Part shown: positions 1 to 5,417 of the stretch, piece after piece | Layout of the letters: each line of letters opens with the position of its first letter | How positions within the stretch are numbered: the first letter of the stretch is position 1 | Assembly (NCBI GenBank): GCA_013298265.1 | Contig: JAAFHE010000221.1 | Coordinates: forward strand, 1-6,656 | From: Lysobacterales bacterium | GTDB taxonomy: Bacteria; Pseudomonadota; Gammaproteobacteria; Xanthomonadales; Rhodanobacteraceae | Direction of reading: 5' to 3' | DNA length: 6,656 bases | Notes under the pieces: generated by a model | Database searches by the model: none | What the model was told of the DNA's origin: nothing | The model's input: only the letters and a program-made list of their open reading frames with translations | Program-made: the position numbers and the translations under genes

Positions 1-219
1 GTGCTGATGGTCGAGCGCGGTCCCTTCGTCGATTCCGGCGCCGGCCGCGTCGCCTACATCGTGGGCAAGGACGGCATGGCCGAGCGCCGCGCGATCGAGG
101 TCGGCGCGACCAGCCTCAATGCCGTGGAGCTGGTGTCCGGCGTCAAGGAAGGCGATCGACTGATCATCTCCAGCCTCGACGAGTTCAAGGGCGCCGAACG
201 CATTGCGCTCGTGCGCTGA
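1..219 (+). CDS. Periplasmic adaptor subunit of a tripartite efflux system (HlyD/MacA-like), C-terminal end only
   Basis: This is the last 72 codons of a gene that begins before the window; the GTG at position 1 is most likely an internal valine codon, not a start. The reading frame is open from the first base and ends with TGA at 217-219. The pattern VAYIVGKDGMAERRAIEVGA, then VELVSGVKEGDRLIISS and a closing GAERIALVR, is typical of the membrane-proximal domain of RND/MacA-type adaptors, where a beta-strand repeat precedes the conserved 'G(L/V)KEGDxV(I/V)' turn. Such adaptors are anchored in the inner membrane and link a transporter to an outer-membrane channel of the TolC type. The ATPase gene follows after 60 bp, which supports a MacA-like role for an ABC exporter despite the usual 'RND adaptor' database label. 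The lipoyl and hairpin domains and the signal or anchor region are outside the window, so the subtype cannot be fixed. Confidence 0.85.
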   Translation: MLMVERGPFVDSGAGRVAYIVGKDGMAERRAIEVGATSLNAVELVSGVKEGDRLIISSLDEFKGAERIALVR

Positions 220-279
220 ACCACGCCGCTCCTGTCTACCACTTTTCCACTTTCTGCTAAACGCCAGGGACTCAACGCC

Positions 280-1002
280 ATGCTCAAGATGAACCACCTG
301 TCCAAGGTCTACCGCACGCACCTCATCGAGACTCATGCGCTGCGCGATTTCTCCATCCACGTGCGTGAAGGCGAATTCGTTGCGGTGACCGGGCCGTCCG
401 GCTCGGGCAAGACCACATTCCTCAACATCGCCGGCCTGCTGGAAGAGTTCAGCGGCGGCGAGTTCTGGGTCGACGGCGTGGACGTGCGCGGCATGAACGA
501 CGACCAGCGTTCGCGCCTGCGCAACGAGAAGATCGGTTTCATCTTTCAGGGCTTCAACCTGATTCCCGACCTGAACCTGTTCGACAACGTCGACGTGCCG
601 CTGCGCTACCGCGGCTTTTCGGCCGCCGACCGCAAGCGCCGCATCGAGGAAACGCTTTCGCGCGTCGGCCTGGCCTCGCGCATGAAGCACTACCCGGCGG
701 AACTGTCCGGCGGCCAGCAGCAGCGCGTCGCGATCGCGCGCGCGCTGGCCGGTTCGCCGCGCCTTCTGCTGGCCGACGAACCCACTGGCAACCTCGATTC
801 GCTGATGGCGCGCGGCGTGATGGAGCTGCTCGAGGAAATCAACCGCCAGGGCACGACGATCATCATGGTCACGCACGATCCGGAGCTGGCCGCGCGCGCG
901 CAGCGCAACGTGCATGTGATCGACGGGCAGGTCACCGATTTCGACGCCGAGCCGCAGCTGCGCGTGCCGGCCGGCAACGACGCTGCCGTGGCTCTGGCCT
1001 GA
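280..1002 (+). CDS. ABC transporter ATP-binding protein, MacB/LolD class
   Basis: This 240-residue stand-alone nucleotide-binding subunit has every ABC ATPase motif intact: a probable A-loop tyrosine (Y11), Walker A GPSGSGKT (38-45), Q-loop glutamine (Q90, in FIFQGFNLIP), signature LSGGQQQR (142-149), Walker B LLLADEP with catalytic E167, D-loop NLDS (171-174) and switch histidine H199 (VTHD). The FIFQ-FNLIP and LSGGQQQRVAIARAL wording is characteristic of the LolD/MacB/FtsE group, which act as mechanotransmission exporters rather than importers. In MacB proper the ATPase is fused to the permease; here it is separate and followed by two permease genes. The ATG at 280 has an AGGGA ribosome site at 266-270; a second in-frame ATG at 289 is possible but less well spaced. 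The tail after residue 218 is variable. The stop overlaps the ribosome site of the next gene, so the two are surely co-transcribed. The substrate cannot be read from this subunit. Confidence 0.96.
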   Translation: MLKMNHLSKVYRTHLIETHALRDFSIHVREGEFVAVTGPSGSGKTTFLNIAGLLEEFSGGEFWVDGVDVRGMNDDQRSRLRNEKIGFIFQGFNLIPDLNLFDNVDVPLRYRGFSAADRKRRIEETLSRVGLASRMKHYPAELSGGQQQRVAIARALAGSPRLLLADEPTGNLDSLMARGVMELLEEINRQGTTIIMVTHDPELAARAQRNVHVIDGQVTDFDAEPQLRVPAGNDAAVALA

Positions 1003-1006
1003 GGAA
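1001..1006 (+). promoter_or_regulatory. Ribosome binding site of the first permease, overlapping the ATPase stop codon
   Basis: GAGGAA begins on the last two bases of the ATPase TGA stop (1000-1002) and lies 5 nt before the ATG at 1012. This layout suggests translational coupling of the ATPase and first permease and fixes the permease start. Confidence 0.75.
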
Positions 1007-1011
1007 CGCTG

Positions 1012-2319
1012 ATGTTCACTTACTACCTGCAACTGGGATTCCACAGCCTCAAGCGCAATCCGCTGCTGACCGCGCTGATGATCTTCGGCATCGCGCTGGG
1101 CATCGGCACCAGCATGACCAGCCTGTCCGTGTTCTACCTCATGGGCAGCGATCCGATCCCGTGGAAGAGCGACAAGCTGCATGCGGTGCAGCTGGACAAT
1201 TGGAGCAAGGAAGAGCCGTACCGTACGCCGAACGAGCCGCCCGACCAGGTCACCTACCTCGAAGCCAAGGCACTGATGGAAGCCGGCAAGGCCGACCTGC
1301 AGGCGGCGATGTACAAGGTGGTCTGGCCGCTGCAGCCGGATAACGCCGAGATCAAGCCGTTCTCGTCGCTGGGCCGCGCGACGTTCAAGGATTTCTTCGC
1401 GATGTTCGAGCCGCCGTTCAAATACGGCAACCCCTGGGATGCAGCACAGGACAACGAGCACGCCCGCGTGACCGTCGTGTCGAGCGCACTCAACGAAAAA
1501 CTCTTCGGCGGCCAGGACAGCACCGGCAAGAAGGTGCGACTCAACGAGATCGAATACACCATCGTCGGCGTGCTCGACAAATGGCAGCCGCGGGTCAAGT
1601 ACTACGACCTGACCAACGGCGCGTTCAACGATTCCGAGGAATACTACGTGCCGTTCACCACGGCGATCGAGCTGCAGACTCGGCCGAGCGGCAACAACTC
1701 GTGCTGGGAGTCGTCCAAGCCCGGCTGGGACGGCTATCTCGCTTCCGATTGCGTCTGGATCCAGTTCTGGGTGCAGCTCAATTCGCAGGCGCGCGAGGAC
1801 GAGTACATGGCCTTCCTCAACAACTACGTCAACGAGCAGAAGAAGCTCGGTCGCTTCGCGCGCCCGCTCAACAACCGGCTGCCCGACGTCAATGAATGGA
1901 TCGAGGCGCAGGGCGTGGTCTCGGGCGATGCACAGATCCAGGTCGGCCTGTCGTTTGCCTTCCTCATCGTCTGCCTGGTCAACACCATCGGCCTGCTGCT
2001 CGCGAAATTCATGCGCAAATCCAGCGAGATCGGCCTGCGCCGCGCACTCGGCGCGACGCGCGGCCAGCTATTCACGCAGCACCTCGTCGAAGCCGGTGTG
2101 ATCGGCATCAGCGGCGGGCTGATCGGGCTCGTGCTGACCTGGCTCGGTCTGATGGCGGTGCGCGGGCTGTACGCCGATCTCTACAACGTCGCGCGCCTGG
2201 ACTGGGTCATGGTGCTGACGGCGATCGGACTGTCGATCACGGCGGCGGTACTCGCCGGTCTTTTCCCGACGTGGAAAGCCTGCCAGATCACGCCGGCCGT
2301 GCAGTTGAAAACGCAATAG
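1012..2319 (+). CDS. ABC transporter permease 1, MacB_PCD/FtsX type
   Basis: This 435-residue inner-membrane permease has the MacB layout: one N-terminal helix (about 19-41), a large periplasmic domain (about 42-309) and three C-terminal helices (about 310-332, 360-384 and 397-418) forming the FtsX domain. EIGLRRALGATR (339-350), just after helix 2, is the hallmark FtsX/MacB cytosolic motif that couples to the ATPase. The periplasmic part carries DPIPWKSDKLHAVQLDNW early on and CVWIQFWVQL later; I recognise both from memory as features of a recurring but functionally uncharacterised permease family. Two periplasmic cysteines, C231 and C247, could form a disulphide. The protein has no fused ATPase, so it depends on the gene just upstream. 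By analogy with MacB it should move substrate from the periplasm or outer membrane leaflet toward the adaptor, not through a classic transmembrane channel. It is about 26 residues longer than permease 2 and clearly different in sequence, so a heterodimer is likely. Confidence 0.95.
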   Translation: MFTYYLQLGFHSLKRNPLLTALMIFGIALGIGTSMTSLSVFYLMGSDPIPWKSDKLHAVQLDNWSKEEPYRTPNEPPDQVTYLEAKALMEAGKADLQAAMYKVVWPLQPDNAEIKPFSSLGRATFKDFFAMFEPPFKYGNPWDAAQDNEHARVTVVSSALNEKLFGGQDSTGKKVRLNEIEYTIVGVLDKWQPRVKYYDLTNGAFNDSEEYYVPFTTAIELQTRPSGNNSCWESSKPGWDGYLASDCVWIQFWVQLNSQAREDEYMAFLNNYVNEQKKLGRFARPLNNRLPDVNEWIEAQGVVSGDAQIQVGLSFAFLIVCLVNTIGLLLAKFMRKSSEIGLRRALGATRGQLFTQHLVEAGVIGISGGLIGLVLTWLGLMAVRGLYADLYNVARLDWVMVLTAIGLSITAAVLAGLFPTWKACQITPAVQLKTQ

Positions 2320-2333
2320 ACACAACCCCGCCG

Positions 2334-2354
2334 GATGCCCGCTGTGCAGGCATC
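2334..2354 (+). repeat. Short inverted repeat just after permease 1
   Basis: GATGCC (2334-2339) pairs perfectly with GGCATC (2349-2354). Inside, GC pairs with GC around a TGT loop, leaving one C/A mismatch. There is no T-run afterwards, so it does not look like an intrinsic terminator. It is the first of three hairpins in the 180-bp gap between the permease genes. Confidence 0.5.
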
Positions 2355-2371
2355 GAGTCGGCCGGCCCGCT

Positions 2372-2424
2372 GGGCGTTCAGAGTGATCAGAACCTGAGGT
2401 TCCGAGCGATCACTCTTCACGCCT
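2372..2424 (+). repeat. Long nested inverted repeat in the gap between the permease genes
   Basis: Three stacked stems share one axis. The outer stem is GGCGT (2373-2377) with ACGCC (2419-2423), extendable by a G-T wobble at 2372/2424. The middle stem is AGAGTGATC (2380-2388) with GATCACTCT (2408-2416). The inner stem is GAACC (2390-2394) with GGTTC (2398-2402) around a TGA loop. Interruptions are a symmetric TC/TC mismatch and a one-base versus five-base internal loop. That gives 19 Watson-Crick pairs in about 53 nt. No T-tract follows, which argues against an intrinsic terminator. It may be an mRNA-stability or processing element setting the ratio of the two permeases, a protein operator, or a dispersed extragenic palindrome. 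The structure is read directly; the role is inferred. Confidence 0.75.
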
Positions 2425-2455
2425 TCGAATCGTGGGCTTCCAGAAAGCAAAGGCT

Positions 2456-2481
2456 GCTCCGGCTCTGCGGAGCGTCGCTAC
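2456..2481 (-). repeat. GTAG-headed REP-like palindrome
   Basis: On the minus strand this reads GTAGCGAC followed by GCTCCG, a six-base loop and CGGAGC. On the plus strand the stem arms are 2456-2461 and 2468-2473. A GTAG head next to a small GC-rich hairpin is the layout of REP elements mobilised by RAYT (TnpA-REP) transposases, common in Xanthomonadales and Stenotrophomonas. The 10-bp core GTAGCGACGC recurs in the opposite orientation at 5278-5287. The palindrome ends 19 bp before the start codon of permease 2, so it lies in that gene's leader. Assignment to a REP family is inference. Confidence 0.45.
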
Positions 2482-2489
2482 TGATATAC

Positions 2490-2495
2490 AGGTGA
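2490..2495 (+). promoter_or_regulatory. Ribosome binding site of permease 2
   Basis: AGGTGA lies 4 nt before the ATG at 2500 and matches the 3' end of 16S rRNA well. An in-frame TGA at 2482-2484 excludes any ATG start further upstream, so the start is secure. Permease 2 therefore has its own ribosome site and is not translationally coupled to permease 1. Confidence 0.7.
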
Positions 2496-2499
2496 ATTT

Positions 2500-3729
2500 A
2501 TGGAAATTCGTCCTATTCTTTCGGCGCTGATGCGCAGCAAGGTGGCCCTGGTACTGATCGGCCTGCAGATCGCGCTGACTCTGGCCATCGTCTGCAACGC
2601 GCTGTTCATCGTCTCCCAGCGCCTGCAGCTCATGAGCCGCGACAGCGGCATGAACGAGGCTGACACGTTCACGATCGGCAGCCTTGGCTTCGGCGCCGGC
2701 TTCAACATCAAGACCAGCATCGAGGAAGACATGGCGATGCTGCGCAGCCTGCCCGGCGTCGCCGCCGCGGCGCCGACCAATACGGTGCCGCTGAGCAACG
2801 GTGGCTGGTCCACCGGCGTCAGCCTGAAGCCCGAACAGAAGACCTCGACTGCGTCGTCGGCCATGTACTTCGTCGACGAGCAAGGCCTCGATACGTTCGG
2901 TGCCAAGCTCGCCGAAGGGCGTTTTTTCACCGCCGACGAGATCACGTTCCGCGAACCCGGCGACAACTCCTGGCCGCCGGTCACGGTGATTACGCGCGCG
3001 CTGGCGAACAAACTGTTCCCGGGCGAATCGGCCGTCGGCAAGCAGCTCTACTTCGACAACGAAGGCGCGCCGCAGACCGTCGTGGGCGTCGTCGAACGCA
3101 TGCAGGTGCCGTGGATCGGCTTCGCCTCTGACGAGGGGCCTGACGCGGAGTTCTATTCCTCGTTCGTGCCGCAGCGCGTTGCCTTCGGTAACTTCGGCCG
3201 CTATCTGGTCCGCGCCGAGCCCGGCCGCCGCGACGAAGTCATGAAGGCCGCCGAAGCCAAGATGACCCAGACCAATCAAAGCCGCATCGTGCGCGAGCCG
3301 CGCACGCTCGAGCGCATCCGCGCCGAGGGCTATCAGGAACACCGTGCCATGACCATCATCCTGATCGGCGTCATCGTCGCGCTGCTTGCAGTGACGGCGC
3401 TCGGCATCGTCGGCATGGCAAGCTTCTGGGTCACGCAGCGGACCAAGCAGATCGGCACGCGCCGCGCGCTGGGTGCGACGCGCTCCTCGATCCTGCGCTA
3501 CTTCATGACCGAGAACTTCCTGATCACGTCGCTGGGCCTCGCTCTGGGCATCGTGCTGACCTACGGCCTGAACTACTGGCTCATGGCCAACTACGAGGCA
3601 CAGCGCCTGCCGCTGATCTATCTCGGCGGCGGCATGATCGCGCTGCTGCTGCTGGGTCAGGCCGCGGTGTTCGGCCCGGCTACGCGCGCCTCGCGCGTGC
3701 CGCCGGCGGTCGCGACGCGCAGCGTTTGA
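2500..3729 (+). CDS. ABC transporter permease 2, MacB_PCD/FtsX type
   Basis: This 409-residue permease has the same topology as permease 1: an N-terminal helix (about 17-39), a periplasmic domain (about 40-283) and three C-terminal helices (about 284-308, 338-360 and 371-391). The FtsX-type coupling motif QIGTRRALGATR sits at 317-328. PLSNGGWSTGV (97-107) and YFVDEQGLDTFG (123-134) are distinctive; from memory they recur in homologues beside permease-1-like genes. VITRALANKLFPGESAVGKQL (163-183) is the usual MacB periplasmic segment. The two permeases share only the family framework, so they are an old paralogous pair and probably work as a heterodimer with the single ATPase. The N-terminal MEIRPILSALMRSKVALVLIG is a cytosolic stub and helix, not a cleavable signal peptide. 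The gene starts after a 180-bp hairpin-rich gap, unusual inside an operon, but same-strand order and shared function still favour co-transcription. Confidence 0.95.
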   Translation: MEIRPILSALMRSKVALVLIGLQIALTLAIVCNALFIVSQRLQLMSRDSGMNEADTFTIGSLGFGAGFNIKTSIEEDMAMLRSLPGVAAAAPTNTVPLSNGGWSTGVSLKPEQKTSTASSAMYFVDEQGLDTFGAKLAEGRFFTADEITFREPGDNSWPPVTVITRALANKLFPGESAVGKQLYFDNEGAPQTVVGVVERMQVPWIGFASDEGPDAEFYSSFVPQRVAFGNFGRYLVRAEPGRRDEVMKAAEAKMTQTNQSRIVREPRTLERIRAEGYQEHRAMTIILIGVIVALLAVTALGIVGMASFWVTQRTKQIGTRRALGATRSSILRYFMTENFLITSLGLALGIVLTYGLNYWLMANYEAQRLPLIYLGGGMIALLLLGQAAVFGPATRASRVPPAVATRSV

Positions 3730-3740
3730 GAGCAGCAAAT

Positions 3741-3812
3741 AGGGGAGAGGAGTGGGAAACGAGTGTCAGGACCGCGCCGACGTTGCCCACTCGTTTCTCG
3801 CTTCTCTTCCCT
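3741..3812 (+). repeat. 25-pair inverted repeat after permease 2
   Basis: The left arm 3741-3765 (purine-rich) pairs without a break with the right arm 3788-3812 (pyrimidine-rich). There are 21 Watson-Crick pairs and four G-T/T-G wobbles (3745/3808, 3750/3803, 3753/3800, 3755/3798) around a 22-nt loop. The wobbles all keep pairing in the + strand RNA, so the + transcript forms a better stem than its complement. It begins 11 bp after the permease 2 stop codon and would shield the transporter mRNA from 3' decay or slow polymerase before the regulator gene. It lacks the T-run of a standard intrinsic terminator. It may also be a dispersed genomic repeat. Confidence 0.75.
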
Positions 3813-3824
3813 CATTCCTCGCTT
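3790..3824 (+). repeat. Degenerate 7-bp tandem repeat, unit CTCNYTY-like
   Basis: Five head-to-tail heptads are readable: CTCGTTT (3790), CTCGCTT (3797), CTCTTCC (3804), CTCATTC (3811) and CTCGCTT (3818). The first three and part of the fourth form the right arm of the 25-pair hairpin, and AAACGAG in the left arm (3757-3763) is the exact complement of the first unit. Similar CTCGTTT/CTCGCTT strings are, from memory, frequent between genes of Xanthomonadales; this is not verified here. Confidence 0.6.
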
Positions 3825-3904
3825 AAACTCACGCAACCAACGCGCGCCGGGCTGCATCCAAGCAGCCCATGCGCAGCCCGAAACCCCTATCCCATCGTGA
3901 GCCC

Positions 3905-5245
3905 ATGCGCACCGTCCTGGTGATCGACGACAACCCGGCCGTGACCACGGCGCTGGAAGTCCTGCTATCGCTCAATGAGATCCGCAGCGTTGCCGCGCTG
4001 TCGCCCGAGCAGGGGCTGGCGGTGCTCGAGCACGAGGCAATCGACCTCGTCATCGCGGACATGAATTTCCACCTGGACACGACCTCGGGCGAGGAAGGCA
4101 TCGCCCTGTTCCGCGCGATCCGCGCCCGTCATCCGGACCTGCCGGTGATCCTGCTGACCGGTTGGACGCGGCTCGAAACCGCGGTCGAGCTGGTCAAGGC
4201 CGGCGCGGCGGACTACCTCGCCAAGCCCTGGGACGACCAGAAGCTGCTCGCGACCGTCGAGAACCTGCTGGAACTCGCCGAGTCCACACGCGAAGTCACG
4301 CGGCTCAAGCGCGCGCGCAACAAGAGCCAGGACGCGCTGCGCGCGCGTTTCGACCTGCGCCATCTCGTGTTCGCCGATTCGGCGACCGAACGCGTCGTCG
4401 AACTGGCCTGCCAGGTCGCGCGCGCCGATCTGCCCGTGCTGATCACCGGCCCGAACGGCGCCGGCAAGGAGCGCATCGCGGAGATCGTGCACGCGAATTC
4501 CGCAGTGAAGAACGGGCCGTTCATCGCCGTCAATTGCGGCGCGCTGCCGAACGAGCTGATCGAAGCCGAGCTGTTCGGCGCCGATGCCGGCGCCTATACC
4601 GGCGCGAGCAAGGCGCGCGAAGGCCGCTTCGAGCTCGCCGACGGCGGCACGCTGTTCCTCGACGAGATCGGGAACCTGCCGCTGTCGGGCCAGATCAAGC
4701 TGTTGCGCGTGCTGGAGACGGGGCAGTTCGAACGCCTGGGCTCGGGCCGGACCCGAACGGTCAAGGTGCGCGTGCTCAGTGCGACGAACGCGGATCTGCC
4801 GGTGATGATCCGCGAAGGCCGCTTCCGTGAAGATCTCTACTACCGGCTCAACGTGATCGAACTCGCCCTGCCGCCCCTGCGCGAGCGCACCGACGACATC
4901 CTGCCGCTGGCGCTGCATTTCCTCGGCGAGGACGTCAGGCTCGCCGATGACAGCCGCGCGGCGCTGCTCGCGCACACCTGGCCGGGCAACGTGCGCGAGC
5001 TCAAGAACTCGATCCAGCGCGCGCGCGTGCTCTGCCGCGACGGACTGGTGCAGCCGGCGGACCTCGGCCTGGCCGCGGTCGTGCGCCCCCCCGTGCGCGG
5101 AGCCGACGAACCCGACCGCGCCGCGATCGAGGCGGCGCTGGCGCGCGCGCGCGGCGTAATCAGCCAGGCCGCGTCCGAGCTGGGCCTGTCGCGCCAGGCG
5201 CTGTACCGGCGGCTCGAAAAGCTCGGCATCGGTATTACGGGCTGA
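3905..5245 (+). CDS. NtrC-class response regulator (receiver, sigma-54 AAA+, Fis HTH)
   Basis: This 446-residue activator has three domains. The receiver (1-120) has acidic residues D8/D9, phospho-acceptor D52 (in VIADMNF), T85 and K107 (LAKPW). The sigma-54 interaction AAA+ domain (about 145-375) has Walker A GPNGAGKE (182-189), the sigma-54 contact loop as GAYTGA (229-234), Walker [10 protein letters not shown] (247-255), sensor I around SATNAD (292-297), [12 protein letters not shown] (305-316) and sensor [10 protein letters not shown] (359-366). A Fis-type helix-turn-helix closes the protein (about 414-442, [16 protein letters not shown]). It should bind enhancer sites upstream of a -24/-12 promoter and use ATP hydrolysis to open sigma-54 RNA polymerase when D52 is phosphorylated. 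I chose the ATG at 3905 because the receiver's first strand (RTVLVIDDN) follows at once; an in-frame ATG at 3869 would add 12 proline- and arginine-rich residues and also lacks a clear ribosome site. The downstream kinase is its probable partner, and the transporter genes upstream its probable target. Confidence 0.95.
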   Translation: MRTVLVIDDNPAVTTALEVLLSLNEIRSVAALSPEQGLAVLEHEAIDLVIADMNFHLDTTSGEEGIALFRAIRARHPDLPVILLTGWTRLETAVELVKAGAADYLAKPWDDQKLLATVENLLELAESTREVTRLKRARNKSQDALRARFDLRHLVFADSATERVVELACQVARADLPVLITGPNGAGKERIAEIVHANSAVKNGPFIAVNCGALPNELIEAELFGADAGAYTGASKAREGRFELADGGTLFLDEIGNLPLSGQIKLLRVLETGQFERLGSGRTRTVKVRVLSATNADLPVMIREGRFREDLYYRLNVIELALPPLRERTDDILPLALHFLGEDVRLADDSRAALLAHTWPGNVRELKNSIQRARVLCRDGLVQPADLGLAAVVRPPVRGADEPDRAAIEAALARARGVISQAASELGLSRQALYRRLEKLGIGITG

Positions 5246-5248
5246 TCG

Positions 5249-5277
5249 GGCCGATTCGATCAGAGCGGCCTGTTCTT
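5249..5277 (+). terminator. Possible weak terminator after the response regulator
   Basis: GGCCG (5249-5253) pairs with CGGCC (5266-5270), and the stem is followed by TGTTCTT (5271-5277), T-rich but not a proper T-run. An overlapping alternative hairpin, TGATCG (5243-5248) with CGATCA (5257-5262), includes the stop codon. The two cannot form together. Either could attenuate read-through into the kinase gene, but the stems are short. Confidence 0.2.
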
Positions 5278-5312
5278 GTAGCGACGCGCCGCCGTTGGTT
5301 CTATGAGGTCGC
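5278..5312 (+). repeat. Second GTAG-headed REP-like element
   Basis: GTAGCGACGC at 5278-5287 is identical over 10 bases to the complement of 2472-2481. GCGAC (5281-5285) can pair with GTCGC (5308-5312), giving a short stem with a long loop. Head and core match the copy before permease 2, but the rest has diverged. It is most simply a decayed REP-like element. Confidence 0.35.
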
Positions 5313-5332
5313 GTGCGCGCTGTGACGGATCT

Positions 5333-5374
5333 GCCGGGTTGCGGGCCACGCACGATTCCGTGCGCCCTGCCGGC
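5333..5374 (+). repeat. Interrupted hairpin directly before the kinase ribosome site
   Basis: Three coaxial stems are visible: GCCGG (5333-5337) with CCGGC (5370-5374), GGG (5343-5345) with CCC (5365-5367), and CGCACG (5349-5354) with CGTGCG (5359-5364) around an ATTC loop. That makes 14 G/C-rich pairs with small internal loops. It ends 2 nt before the GAGGT sequence that could serve as a ribosome site, so it may modulate translation of the sensor kinase or act as a weak transcription pause. Confidence 0.5.
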
Positions 5375-5407
5375 TGAGGTAGGGTTGATGCTTATCCGAC
5401 AGCGGGC

Positions 5408-5412
5408 AGGGA
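5408..5412 (+). promoter_or_regulatory. Likely ribosome binding site of the histidine kinase
   Basis: AGGGA lies 5 nt before ATG 5418. A competing site, GAGGT (5376-5380), lies 7 nt before an in-frame ATG at 5388 that would add ten residues (MLIRQRAGKS). Both are plausible. The downstream start is preferred because it puts a short basic N-terminus right before the first membrane helix. Confidence 0.5.
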
Positions 5413-5417
5413 AGTCG

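Noticed and set aside
239..253. Direct repeat CCACTTT twice with an 8-bp period before the ATPase gene
   Set aside because: Only two short pyrimidine-rich copies are present in a 60-bp gap; this can easily be chance and no role is apparent.
2435..2448. GG-N10-GC spacing suggestive of a sigma-54 promoter before permease 2
   Set aside because: Only the invariant GG and GC match; the flanking bases (no TGGCAC, AAAGC for TTGC) are poor, and such a spacing is common by chance in this base composition.
1896..2495. Open frame of 199 codons on the + strand running from inside permease 1 across the gap
   Set aside because: It overlaps a confidently assigned permease in another frame and its product is arginine-rich low-complexity sequence typical of shadow frames in G+C-rich DNA.
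3824..3829. TAAACT as a possible -10 element for the regulator gene
   Set aside because: No acceptable -35 element is found 16-18 bp upstream (CTTCTC), so a sigma-70 promoter cannot be supported by eye.
3869..3904. Extended N-terminus of the regulator from ATG 3869
   Set aside because: The added 12 residues (MRSPKPLSHREP) are not part of the receiver fold and no clear ribosome site precedes the codon. Receiver domains normally start a few residues before the first strand, as from 3905.
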